Below, one piece after another: positions 49,433 to 57,709 of a DNA stretch of 64,000 nucleotides. The stretch's first letter is position 1. Each line of letters opens with the position of its first letter. Source of the DNA: Streptomyces sp. TBY4 (lineage in GTDB: Bacteria; Actinomycetota; Actinomycetes; Streptomycetales; Streptomycetaceae); the NCBI RefSeq assembly GCF_024213195.1, contig NZ_JANAVF010000004.1:186001-250000 (forward strand). Direction: 5' to 3'. A program made the position numbers and the translations under genes. The notes under the pieces are model-generated. The model searched no databases. It saw only the letters and a program-made list of their open reading frames with translations, and was not told where the DNA came from.

Positions 49433-50383
49433 CTAGAAGTATCCTTCTCGCTTGCGGTCCTCCATGGCGGCCTCGGACATCCGGTCGTCGGCCCTGCTCG
49501 CACCGCGCTCGGTCACCCGGCTCGCTGCGATCTCCGCGATCACGGCGCCGACCGTCGAGGCCGACGAGTCGACCGCGCCGGTGCAGGACATGTCGCCGAC
49601 CGTCCGGTACCGGACCTGGCGCTCGGTCAGGGACTCGCCGTCCCGGGGGCCGCCCCACTCGCCGGGCGCCAGCCACATGCCGTCGCGCTGGAACACCTCG
49701 CGCCAGTGCGCGAAGTAGATCTCCGGCAGTTCGATGTTCTCCTGCTCGATGTACTGCCAGACGTCGAGTTCGGTCCAGTTGGACAGGGGGAAGACCCGGA
49801 CGTGCTCGCCCGGCTGGTGGCGCCCGTTGTACAGCTGCCACAGCTCGGGCCGCTGCCGGCGCGGATCCCAGCCGCCGAACTCGTCCCGCAGGCTGAAGAT
49901 CCGCTCCTTGGCGCGGGCCTTCTCCTCGTCGCGCCGGCCGCCGCCGAAGACCGCACCGAAGCGGCCATCACGGACCGCGTCGAGCAGCGGTACGGTCTGC
50001 AGCGGATTGCGGGTGCCGTCGGGGCGCTCGCGGAGCCTTCCGTCGTCGATGTACGACTGCACGGACGCCACCTCGAGGTGGAGGCCGTGCTTCTCGACGA
50101 TGCGGTCGCGGTAGGCGATCACCTCGGGGAAGTTGTGGCCGGTGTCCACGTGCAGCAGGGAGAACGGCAGGGGCGCCGGGGCGAACGCCTTGAGCGCCAC
50201 GTGCAGCATGACGATCGAGTCCTTGCCGCCGGAGAACAGCAGCGTCGACCGGTCGAACTCTCCCGCCACCTCGCGGAAGATGTGTGCCGCCTCGGCTTCC
50301 AGGGCCTCGAGATGGGGCATGGGCGAAGCCGGTGCGGGGGAGGGCTGCGGGCCGGTGAACACGGCCGGGGTGACGACGGTCAT
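49433..50383 (-). CDS. cysD: Sulfate adenylyltransferase subunit 2
   Basis: A 316-residue PP-loop ATP pyrophosphatase with LLFSGGKDSIVMLH (about residues 48-61) and RDEFGGWDPRRQRPELW. It adenylates sulfate in complex with CysN. It overlaps cysC by 4 bp. Confidence 0.94.
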   Translation of the reverse strand: MTVVTPAVFTGPQPSPAPASPMPHLEALEAEAAHIFREVAGEFDRSTLLFSGGKDSIVMLHVALKAFAPAPLPFSLLHVDTGHNFPEVIAYRDRIVEKHGLHLEVASVQSYIDDGRLRERPDGTRNPLQTVPLLDAVRDGRFGAVFGGGRRDEEKARAKERIFSLRDEFGGWDPRRQRPELWQLYNGRHQPGEHVRVFPLSNWTELDVWQYIEQENIELPEIYFAHWREVFQRDGMWLAPGEWGGPRDGESLTERQVRYRTVGDMSCTGAVDSSASTVGAVIAEIAASRVTERGASRADDRMSEAAMEDRKREGYF

Positions 50384-50943
50384 GACAGACCTCGCTCGGT
50401 GAGCAGCGCGTGCACCTGCCGGACCGACTCCTCGACGGTCTGGTCCTGGGTCTCGATGCGCAGCTGGGGGCTGACCGGAGCCTCGTAGGGGTCGTCCGCG
50501 CCGGTGAGGCCGCTGAGCTCGCCCGCGGCCTGCTTGGCGTACAGGCTCTTCACGTCCCGGTCCGCGCAGATCTCCAGCGGAGTGGCCACGTGCACCTCGA
50601 GATAGGGGATGCCCTGTGCGGCGTGCTGGTCACGCACCGCCTCCCGTGACATCGCGTACGGAGCGATGACCGGTACGAGCACGGTGACACCGTGCGCGGC
50701 GAGCAGCCCGGCCACGAAGCCGATCCGGCGCACGTTGGTGTCCCGGTCCTCCTTCGAGAAGCCCAGCTCCGCCGAGAGCGCCGCACGGACCTCGTCGCCG
50801 TCGAGCACCTGCACTCGGTGTCCCTCGGCCCGCAGCCGCTCGGCGAGGCCCGTCGCGATGGTGGTCTTGCCCGCGCTCGGCAGTCCGGTCAGCCAGACCG
50901 TGCCGCCCTGCCACGCGGCTGGTGTGCCATTGGGTTCGGTCAT
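50380..50943 (-). CDS. cysC: Adenylylsulfate kinase
   Basis: A 187-residue P-loop kinase: WLTGLPSAGKTT (about residues 17-28), LDGDEVRAALS, DVKSLYAKQAAGE. It phosphorylates APS to PAPS. Its ATG overlaps the LysZ-like stop by 4 bp, which couples sulfate activation to the carrier pathway in one operon. Confidence 0.94.
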   Translation of the reverse strand: MTEPNGTPAAWQGGTVWLTGLPSAGKTTIATGLAERLRAEGHRVQVLDGDEVRAALSAELGFSKEDRDTNVRRIGFVAGLLAAHGVTVLVPVIAPYAMSREAVRDQHAAQGIPYLEVHVATPLEICADRDVKSLYAKQAAGELSGLTGADDPYEAPVSPQLRIETQDQTVEESVRQVHALLTERGLS

Positions 50944-51812
50944 GCGGGGATCTCCGTTTCGCGGGAGCTGTGGACCGGCTCGTCGGCAGGGGCGATGCGC
51001 ACCGTGGTGCCGGCTCCTGCGAGCGCCTGGCTGACGGGGTCGGGAGTACGTCCGTCCGCGATGCGTACGGTGGCGACTCCGCCGGTGAGTGCCTCGCGCG
51101 CGGCGATGAGCTTGAGTGCCATGCCGCCGGTGGCGGACGGGTCGGGCGGGCCGGTCGGGGATATGTGATGGGTGTCCTGCAGGCTGGTGGGGTCTTCGGG
51201 GTCGGCGAGTACGCCGGGTGCCCCGGTGAGCAGCAGGAGCTGGTCGGCGCCGAGCGCGACGGCGAGCGCCGCCGCGACCCGGTCGGCGTCGACGTTGACC
51301 GGGTGGTTGTTCTCGTCGATGGCGGGCGGCGAGACGACCGGGACATGGCCGATGCGCAGCAGCGTGTCGAGCAGTTCGGTCCGGACCTTCTCGAGCCGGC
51401 CGCTGTGGTTGTCGCGGATCATCACGGTGCGGCCGTCGACGACGGAGCGGACGACGGACTTGCGGCGGGCGCGGAGCATGCCGCCGTCCATGCCGCTGAG
51501 TCCGACCGCGGGCACGTCGTGGCGGGCGAGCTCCGCGACCAGCTTGGGCTTGACCGAGCCGGTCAGCGCGAGGACGACCACCTCGAGCGTGGCCGGGTCG
51601 GTGTAGCGCGTGGTGACGTTGTCCGGGGCGACGAGCGTGCGCTGCGGGACGCCGAGTTCTCCGGCGAGCCGCCTGATCTCTCCGGAGCCTCCGTGGACCA
51701 GGACGATGGAGTGCCCCGCGTGGACGAGGCGGGCGATGTCGGCGCAGATGCCCGCGGCGTCCACGGCGGGATTGCCGCCGCATTTGACGACGGTGAGGGG
51801 TGTGGTGGTCAC
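50940..51812 (-). CDS. LysZ-like kinase acting on carrier-bound glutamate
   Basis: A 290-residue amino-acid-kinase-fold protein related to acetylglutamate kinase: VVKCGGNPAVD, LVHGGSGEIRRLA, GHVPVVSPPAIDE, LLLLTGAPGVL, GGMALKLIAARE. In a cluster with a LysW-like carrier it should phosphorylate the side-chain carboxyl of the carrier-bound amino acid. GTG 51812 has GGAGAG upstream. A basic patch for the acidic carrier was not examined in detail. Confidence 0.9.
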   Translation of the reverse strand: MTTTPLTVVKCGGNPAVDAAGICADIARLVHAGHSIVLVHGGSGEIRRLAGELGVPQRTLVAPDNVTTRYTDPATLEVVVLALTGSVKPKLVAELARHDVPAVGLSGMDGGMLRARRKSVVRSVVDGRTVMIRDNHSGRLEKVRTELLDTLLRIGHVPVVSPPAIDENNHPVNVDADRVAAALAVALGADQLLLLTGAPGVLADPEDPTSLQDTHHISPTGPPDPSATGGMALKLIAAREALTGGVATVRIADGRTPDPVSQALAGAGTTVRIAPADEPVHSSRETEIPA

Positions 51813-51841
51813 GGTCTCTCCGTGTGCGTGGGCGGGAGGGG

Positions 51842-52876
51842 CTAGAGGGGGTGGAGGCCGGGGAAGGTCAGGCCGAGGGTTTCGGGCCGGCCCATGCGGA
51901 TGTTGAGGCACTGGACGGCGTTGCCCGCGCCGCCCTTGACGAGGTTGTCGAGGGCGCCGATGGCGGTCAGGCGTCCGGTGTCCTCGTCGAGGGCGTAGCC
52001 GACGTCGCAGAAGTTGGATCCCAGGAGGATCTTCGGGTCGGGATAGCGGAAGATGCCGCGCTGGTGGGCGACGATGCGGACGAAGGGTTCCGCGGCGTAC
52101 TGCTCGCGATAGGCCCGCCGGATGGCGGACTTGTCGACGCCGGGGCGCAGGGTGGCGCGGGCGATGGTCTGGACCCCGCGGACGGCTTCGACACCGGTGG
52201 CGGTCATCGCCGCCGGCACTCCTCCCAGGTGCTGGGAGATCTCCGCCTCGTGGCGGTGGCTGGTCGGAGCGAACACCCGCATCGCGCCGCTGCGTTCGGC
52301 GTGCAGGTTCGCCGGGCCGGCGGTGGAGCCGGAGCCGCTGGAGCCGGTGCGGGCGTCGATCTGGACCCCCGCAGCGGTGTCGATCAGACCGTGCGCGACG
52401 AGCGGGTAGAGCGACAGGACGCCCGACGTGGCCATGCAGCCGGGCACGCTGATCAGGTTCGCGCTGCGCAGCCGCTCGCGGTGCAGTTCGGGCAGGCCGG
52501 GCACGAAGGCGTCCAGCAGGTGCGGGGCCTGGTGCTTCTCGCCGTAGTAGCGCTCGAAGGTCTCCGCGTCGTCGAGGCGGAAGTCACCGGTCAGGTCGAT
52601 GACGAGCCCGGCCCGCTGGGTCCAGTAGTCGATCTGGGTCATCACGGCCCGGTGCGGCAGGGCCAGGAAGACCGCGTCGCACTCCCCGACCTCGTCGGCG
52701 GAGCAGAACAGCAGATCGGTGGAGCCCCGCAGGTTCGGATGCACGCCGTCGATGCGCTTGCCGGGGAAGCGCGAGGACACCGCGCCCACCAGCTCGACCT
52801 CGGGGTGGCCGATCAGCAGCCGCAGCAGCTCCCCGCCGATATAGCCGGCCGCTCCGGCCACCGCCACCCGTATCAC
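51842..52876 (-). CDS. LysY-like semialdehyde-forming reductase (ArgC family)
   Basis: A 344-residue protein: VAVAGAAGYIGGELLRLL (Rossmann, residues 4-21), catalytic Cys in SVPGCMATSG (about residue 146) and C-terminal VFAPTSHRHEAEI (catalytic His). It reduces the acyl phosphate to the aldehyde on the carrier, the acceptor for the transketolase. GTG 52876 is preferred over an ATG 60 bp upstream that adds an unrelated tail. It is the first gene of the leftward operon LysY-LysZ-CysC-CysD-CysN. Confidence 0.9.
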   Translation of the reverse strand: MIRVAVAGAAGYIGGELLRLLIGHPEVELVGAVSSRFPGKRIDGVHPNLRGSTDLLFCSADEVGECDAVFLALPHRAVMTQIDYWTQRAGLVIDLTGDFRLDDAETFERYYGEKHQAPHLLDAFVPGLPELHRERLRSANLISVPGCMATSGVLSLYPLVAHGLIDTAAGVQIDARTGSSGSGSTAGPANLHAERSGAMRVFAPTSHRHEAEISQHLGGVPAAMTATGVEAVRGVQTIARATLRPGVDKSAIRRAYREQYAAEPFVRIVAHQRGIFRYPDPKILLGSNFCDVGYALDEDTGRLTAIGALDNLVKGGAGNAVQCLNIRMGRPETLGLTFPGLHPL

Positions 52877-52986
52877 GACTCCACCCCGATCACGAATTCG
52901 CTCAAGGCCACGGCCATGCGACTTTCTCCCGTCCACTCACATATGCCTGTTTTGACCGGCGCAATCTTCCGCCGCATCGAAATGGC

Positions 52987-53054
52987 AACCTACGAACCCA
53001 TCCGTCCTGCGCACGTCCGCGGCAAAGCCATTCCCGGTGACGCATTGGGATGAC
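52987..53054 (-). promoter_or_regulatory. Cluster promoter: 41-bp conserved element plus TAnnnT, for the LysY operon
   Basis: On the minus strand the 41-bp element lies at 53054-53014, ending in TTGCCGCGGACG, with TAGGTT (52992-52987) after 21 bp. The 320-bp gap 52877-53196 holds this promoter, its divergent partner and the two leaders; I see no gene in it. Confidence 0.8.
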
Positions 53055-53080
53055 ATTCCGGCCGCGTGGCTACGCGTCCC

Positions 53081-53133
53081 GATTACTCGGCGGCAATCCG
53101 GCCCGTGTCACCCTGAAAGACGGACCGTAGGGT
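53081..53133 (+). promoter_or_regulatory. 34-bp conserved element and TAGGGT box, for the ATP-grasp gene
   Basis: The 34-bp block 53081-53114 matches 40447-40480 at 25 positions. A TAGGGT box at 53128-53133 is a plausible -10. The span from the -10 of the minus-strand promoter to the end of this element is 128 bp in both regions, so they align without gaps. Confidence 0.72.
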
Positions 53134-53196
53134 CCGCCCTGTTTCATCAATTGATCGCTCATCACTGCCGAACACCAAACCCTGGAGGGTCGCGGC

Positions 53197-54399
53197 GTGA
53201 AATCTGTACTCATCCTCTCCAAGCTGCATTTCGGCGGCGTGGCCCTGATCGCCGAGCAGCTGCGTGCCCGTGGGCTGCGTTCGGTGCTGGTCTCCGAACT
53301 GCCCGACAACCGTCACCGCGACACATGCGATGACCATGTCGTGTTCGACTGGTTCGGCGAGGACCTGTCCGTACTCACGACCCGGCTCGAAGAGCGCGGC
53401 ATTGTCCCCGTCGCCGTCGTCAACATGCTCGAATCGCTGGCCTCCTGGCAGATGGGCCTGGCCGCGCACTACGGCATTGCGGGCGCCGAGGAAAACCGCC
53501 CCGTGCTGCTCGACAAGGTGCTGGTCCGAGAGCGCATGCAGGCCCTGGGACTGTCCGGCATCCGCTTCTCGAAGGACCCGGCGGCAGTGGACTTCTTCCC
53601 CGCCATCGTCAAACCCTCGCGTGATTCCGGGGCCTCGCGGCTGGTCAGCCGGGTGGACGGTCCGCAGGAGCTCCTCGACTACCAGGACCGCCTGGCCGAG
53701 GCAGGCCTGGCCGGCACCGAGCTGATCGTCGAGGAGTACCTGCCCGGAGTCGAGTTCTCCGTGGACGGCCCCGTCGTCGGTGGCCGTTTCCATCCGGTCC
53801 TGGCGGTCGAGAAGCCCGAGCACGACCACGTCCGGCACCATGACGCGGGACTCGAGTTCCATCCGCCTCAGCAGGATCACGTGCGCGAAGGCGTGCGGGT
53901 CCTGTGCGAGAGGATCACCGCGCTCTGCACCGACCTCGGTCTCGACCAGTTCTGGCTGCACTTCGAGGGCCGGGCCGCCGAGGACGGCCGCACGGAGCTC
54001 ATCGAGATCAACCCCCGCCCCGGCGGCGGCATGATCCCCGCATCGGTCCGCGAGATCAGCGGGATCGACCCGATCGGGGCGCTGGTCTCCATGGCGCTGG
54101 GGGAATTCACGGTGGACGGTCCGATTCCCCTCCGGGACCGGCCGGTCATCGGCTGGATTGACATGGAGGGCCACGAGCTCGGCACCGTCGAGGTGGACAC
54201 CACGGAAGATGATCTGCGCGAACTGCCCGGGTTCGTCGGCGCACAGATCACCCATGGCTACCGGATCACCGACCTGGAGCAGGAGAATTTCTTCCTCCGC
54301 TTCGCGGTCGTCGCCGATTCCGTGACTCAGCTGCGTGAGCGCGTGGAGACCGTACAGAACAGAATCGAATACCGCATCACGCCCCCGCAGGCGAGTTGA
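53197..54399 (+). CDS. ATP-grasp carboxylate-amine ligase (dipeptide ligase type)
   Basis: A 400-residue ATP-grasp_4-type ligase: IVKPSRDSGASRLV (ATP-binding Lys near residue 146), IVEEYLPGVEFSVDG, and the metal site WLHFEGRA...LIEINPRPGGGMIP. All expected catalytic blocks are present. Relatives join unprotected amino acids. It may link the carrier-derived amino acid to a second building block in place of the NRPS condensation domain. GTG 53197 has GGAGG at 9 nt. It has its own copy of the cluster promoter system. Confidence 0.88.
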   Translation: MKSVLILSKLHFGGVALIAEQLRARGLRSVLVSELPDNRHRDTCDDHVVFDWFGEDLSVLTTRLEERGIVPVAVVNMLESLASWQMGLAAHYGIAGAEENRPVLLDKVLVRERMQALGLSGIRFSKDPAAVDFFPAIVKPSRDSGASRLVSRVDGPQELLDYQDRLAEAGLAGTELIVEEYLPGVEFSVDGPVVGGRFHPVLAVEKPEHDHVRHHDAGLEFHPPQQDHVREGVRVLCERITALCTDLGLDQFWLHFEGRAAEDGRTELIEINPRPGGGMIPASVREISGIDPIGALVSMALGEFTVDGPIPLRDRPVIGWIDMEGHELGTVEVDTTEDDLRELPGFVGAQITHGYRITDLEQENFFLRFAVVADSVTQLRERVETVQNRIEYRITPPQAS

Positions 54400-54439
54400 A
54401 CGACGAGGTAAGCAAAACCCGCAGCCGCAGCGGATAAGA

Positions 54440-54507
54440 GTCAGCGTGATACGTCAACGCGAAGTCGGTTGTCGCGGACGTGCGCGGCCGATGGACCTCT
54501 CTATTGT
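54440..54507 (+). promoter_or_regulatory. Cluster promoter: 41-bp conserved element plus TAnnnT, for the desaturase operon
   Basis: The 41-bp element lies at 54440-54480 (5' half fits GTCAnCnYRRTRYGTC, 3' end TTGTCGCGGACG), with TATTGT at 54502-54507 after 21 bp. Unlike the other copies it is not in a divergent region and has no clear partner element. It starts 41 bp after the ATP-grasp stop, so that gene and the desaturase are separate units. Confidence 0.78.
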
Positions 54508-54578
54508 CCCATCGGCGCGGCAGATCGACGAAATCCTAAGAGGAAGAACCGCCACCGAGGTGGAGGCATGGAGGGTGA

Positions 54579-55646
54579 GTGAGTACCGACACAACGACCT
54601 GGGCGTACACAGGTCGGCGATACACCATGTATCGATTTCCGGCAGATGTGGAACGCGATCTGAAGGCGTTGAACAAGCCTGACAATGTGCGCGCACTGCT
54701 GGCATGGCTCGCGGACCTGGTGTGGATGGCCGGCTGTGTCCTGCTGTGCGTGTACGGATCGTATTGGTTCTATCCCCTGGCAGCGCTCGTCATCGGTGCC
54801 AGGCAGCGCGGTTTGTCGACGATCCTTCACGACTGTGCGCACGGGGTCGGCATATCGAACCGCCGGCTGCAGATGTTCGTCGGCACCGTGCTGACCGCAT
54901 ACCCGATCTTCCAGCAGCACTACGCCTACAAGGTGTCGCACGTCTACACGCACCACCCCCGACTCGGCAGCCCCGAGCTCGACCCCGACCTGCGCTTCTT
55001 CATCGAGCAGGGGGCCTATCGGCAGGACACGGCGCCGTCGTACATCCGGCGGGTCGTGCTGATGCCGCTGCTCGGCTCCCAGACGTGGGCCTACATCCGT
55101 TATCTCATCCAGAACCGCTACCGGGTCCTCACCGGGGCGGAGAAGACGTCGGCCTCCGCCAACCCCGTGCAGCGGCGCAAGCGGATCCTCGACGGGCTCG
55201 GCTTCTGGGTGTTCTGGGCGACCGTCACCGGTGCGGCCTGGCAGGGGGACTGGCTCCTCGAGCTGGCGCTCTTCTGGGTCGTCCCGTACCTGACGAGCTT
55301 CCAGATCCTGGGCTGGTACATCGAGCTGTCGGAGCACACGCCCCTGGTGCGGGACTCCTCGGTGGACCTCTACATGACGCGCAACCGCAAGAGCCGCCTG
55401 TGGGAGCGGCTGCTCACCGGGATCCACAACGACCACTTCCACCTGGAGCACCATCTCGACCCGCGTACCCCCTTCTACAACCTGCCGCAGGCACGCGAGA
55501 TACGCATGCGCGACCCCAAGTACGCAGAGGTCGACGGCCAGTTCGGCGGCCTGTGGCACCGCGGTCCGCAGGGGCAGCCGAGCGCGATCAACGCGATCGT
55601 CCGCTCCATGGTCAGGGAAAAGGAGGACAAGGGTGTCGCAGCATGA
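54579..55646 (+). CDS. Membrane di-iron fatty-acid-desaturase-like enzyme
   Basis: A 355-residue membrane protein with all three His boxes: HDCAHG (about residue 88), HVYTHH (about 121) and HFHLEHH (about 286). Hydrophobic segments surround them. In a biosynthetic cluster such enzymes desaturate or hydroxylate an acyl or small substrate. The acyl group handled by the KAS III-like/carrier genes is one candidate. GTG 54579 has GGAGGG close upstream. The next gene overlaps it by 14 bp. Confidence 0.88.
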   Translation: MSTDTTTWAYTGRRYTMYRFPADVERDLKALNKPDNVRALLAWLADLVWMAGCVLLCVYGSYWFYPLAALVIGARQRGLSTILHDCAHGVGISNRRLQMFVGTVLTAYPIFQQHYAYKVSHVYTHHPRLGSPELDPDLRFFIEQGAYRQDTAPSYIRRVVLMPLLGSQTWAYIRYLIQNRYRVLTGAEKTSASANPVQRRKRILDGLGFWVFWATVTGAAWQGDWLLELALFWVVPYLTSFQILGWYIELSEHTPLVRDSSVDLYMTRNRKSRLWERLLTGIHNDHFHLEHHLDPRTPFYNLPQAREIRMRDPKYAEVDGQFGGLWHRGPQGQPSAINAIVRSMVREKEDKGVAA

Positions 55647-56964
55647 GGGAGTCATGAAAGCCAAGACATTCCGTACCGCCGAGACGGCGGCCATTCACGG
55701 CGGATACGAATGGCGGCTCGGCATCACACCGCCGATCGTCACGCCGATCTTCCAGACCTCCGCGTACGAACTGCCCAGTACGGCGGACGCGGCCGGGATC
55801 TTCGACCTCCAGCAGGACGGACATGCCTACACGCGCCTGAACAACCCCACGTGCGATGTGCTCGAGGAGCGCATGGCCGCCGTGGAGGGGGCCGCCGCCG
55901 GTCTCGCCGTGGCCTCCGGGCAGGCGGCGATCGCGCTCGCCGTGCTGAACCTGTGCCAGGCCGGGGACAACATCGTCAGCTCCAACGAGCTGTACGGCGG
56001 CACGTGGAACCTGCTGGCCAACACCCTCAAGCGGATGGGCATCGAGACCCGCTTCGTCAGTCCCTCGGACCCGAAGAACTTCGCCGCCGCCACGGACGAG
56101 CGCACCCGCCTCTACTTCGGCGAGACGCTGCCCAACCCGCGGCTGAGCATCTTCCCCATCGAGGCCGTCGCCGAGCTGGCGGAGCAGGCGGGTGTGCCGC
56201 TGATCCTCGACAACACGATGGTCCCGTACGTGTGCCGGCCGATGGAGCACGGTGCCCACATCGTGGTCTACTCCGCCACCAAGTACATCGGCGGGCACGG
56301 ATCGACCCTCGGCGGGCTCATCCTCGACTCCGGACGCTTCGACTGGGAGGCCCACGCGGAGCGCCACCCGCTGCTGACCCAGCCGGACGCGGCGCACGGC
56401 GGAGCGGTGTGGACGCGTACCGGAAAGAGCCTGGACACTGCGCTCGGGCGGAGCAGCTACCTGCTCAAGGCCCGCGAGACCCTGATGCGCGACCTGGGCC
56501 CCTGCCTCAGCCCGTTCAACGCCTGGCTGCTGCTCCAGGGCATGGAGACGCTGCACCTGCGGATGCGCGCCCACGGGGAGAACGCGGCCGCAGTGGCACG
56601 CTTCCTCGAGCAGCACCCCAAGGTCGGCGCGGTGCGCCATCCCAGTCTCGCCACCGGCGAGCAGGCCGAGCTCGCCGCCCGCTACTTCGGTGCGAACGGC
56701 GGCCCGCTCGTCCAGTTCGAGCTGAAGGGCGGACGGGAGGCCGGCTGCACGTTCATCGAGTCGCTCGGGCTCATCTCGCACGCGACGAACGTCGGTGACG
56801 TCCGCTCGCTGGCCACCCACCCGGCCTCGACCACCCATGCGCAGCTTCCCGAGCAGGAGCAGCTCGCTGCCGGAGTCACCCAGGGATCCATCCGCCTCGC
56901 CGTCGGCATCGAGCACATCGACGATCTGCTGGCCGACCTCGGTCAGGCGCTGGACCGCGCATGA
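55633..56964 (+). CDS. MetY/CGS-like PLP enzyme for gamma-substitution of O-acetylhomoserine
   Basis: A 443-residue Cys/Met-metabolism PLP enzyme, longer than the metB product in this window and closer to O-acetylhomoserine (thiol)-lyases. YTRLNNPTCDVLEER, the Lys in VVYSATKYIGGHGSTLGG (about residue 220) and a MetY-type insert with PLLTQPDAAHGG. Paired with MetX two genes downstream it probably performs a gamma-replacement with a pathway nucleophile. GTG 55633 is preceded by AGGAGG at 6 nt; ATG 55654 is an alternative. Confidence 0.85.
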   Translation: MSQHEGVMKAKTFRTAETAAIHGGYEWRLGITPPIVTPIFQTSAYELPSTADAAGIFDLQQDGHAYTRLNNPTCDVLEERMAAVEGAAAGLAVASGQAAIALAVLNLCQAGDNIVSSNELYGGTWNLLANTLKRMGIETRFVSPSDPKNFAAATDERTRLYFGETLPNPRLSIFPIEAVAELAEQAGVPLILDNTMVPYVCRPMEHGAHIVVYSATKYIGGHGSTLGGLILDSGRFDWEAHAERHPLLTQPDAAHGGAVWTRTGKSLDTALGRSSYLLKARETLMRDLGPCLSPFNAWLLLQGMETLHLRMRAHGENAAAVARFLEQHPKVGAVRHPSLATGEQAELAARYFGANGGPLVQFELKGGREAGCTFIESLGLISHATNVGDVRSLATHPASTTHAQLPEQEQLAAGVTQGSIRLAVGIEHIDDLLADLGQALDRA

Positions 56965-57689
56965 CCCGGCCGCTCGTCGCCCTCGCATGCGCGGCCGAGA
57001 CCTGGGACGACGTACGGCACGACGCGGTGCGCCATGCCTACGTCGCCGCGCTGGAGGAGGTGTCCGAGTGCGACGTCGCCCTGATCCCGGGGGCCGGCCG
57101 CACCTTCGCCGCCCACCTTGGCCGGTTCGACGGACTGGTGCTCGGCGGTCATGAGACGAACGTCGCGCCCGAGCGCTACGCGGCGTCGGCCGGGCCCGGC
57201 CCGTTCGATCCCGATCGCGACGCGCTCGCGCTCGCGCTGATCCCGGCGGCCGTCGAGGCCGGTCTCCCCCTCCTCGGCATCTGCCGGGGGCTGCAGGAGC
57301 TGAACGTCGCCCATGGCGGCACCCTGCGCGTCATCGAGTCGGGTGCCCATCGCGAGGACCTCTCGCTGCCGCGGGACGAGCAGTACCTTCCCGCGCACGA
57401 GATCCGGATCGCCGGGGGCGGAACGCTGGACGAGCTGACCGACCGCGTCGGCTCGGCCCGGGTGAACTCCCTCCACGGCCAGGCGATCGACCGTCTGGGG
57501 GCGGGGCTTCGGACCGAAGCCGTCGCCCCCGACGGGGTCATCGAGGCGGTGTCCGTCGCCGACGGCGGACACCCCTTCGGCTTCGCCGTGCAGTGGCATC
57601 CCGAGTGGTACGCCACCACGGACCCGCTGTCGCGGAGGATCTTCCACGCATTCGGTGAGGCTGTCCGGAAACACACGGCGGGCCGCTGA
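56961..57689 (+). CDS. PuuD-like gamma-glutamyl hydrolase (class I GATase fold)
   Basis: A 242-residue class I glutamine-amidotransferase-like hydrolase. The nucleophile Cys is in LLGICRGLQELNVAHGG (about residue 108); His and Glu are in QWHPEW (about residue 214). PuuD relatives cleave gamma-glutamyl bonds to an amine. It overlaps the MetY-like gene by 4 bp. Together with the GS-like ligase it suggests a temporary gamma-glutamyl protection of an intermediate. Confidence 0.88.
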   Translation: MTRPLVALACAAETWDDVRHDAVRHAYVAALEEVSECDVALIPGAGRTFAAHLGRFDGLVLGGHETNVAPERYAASAGPGPFDPDRDALALALIPAAVEAGLPLLGICRGLQELNVAHGGTLRVIESGAHREDLSLPRDEQYLPAHEIRIAGGGTLDELTDRVGSARVNSLHGQAIDRLGAGLRTEAVAPDGVIEAVSVADGGHPFGFAVQWHPEWYATTDPLSRRIFHAFGEAVRKHTAGR

Positions 57690-57709
57690 CTTCTGGAGAA
57701 CTGACAATC

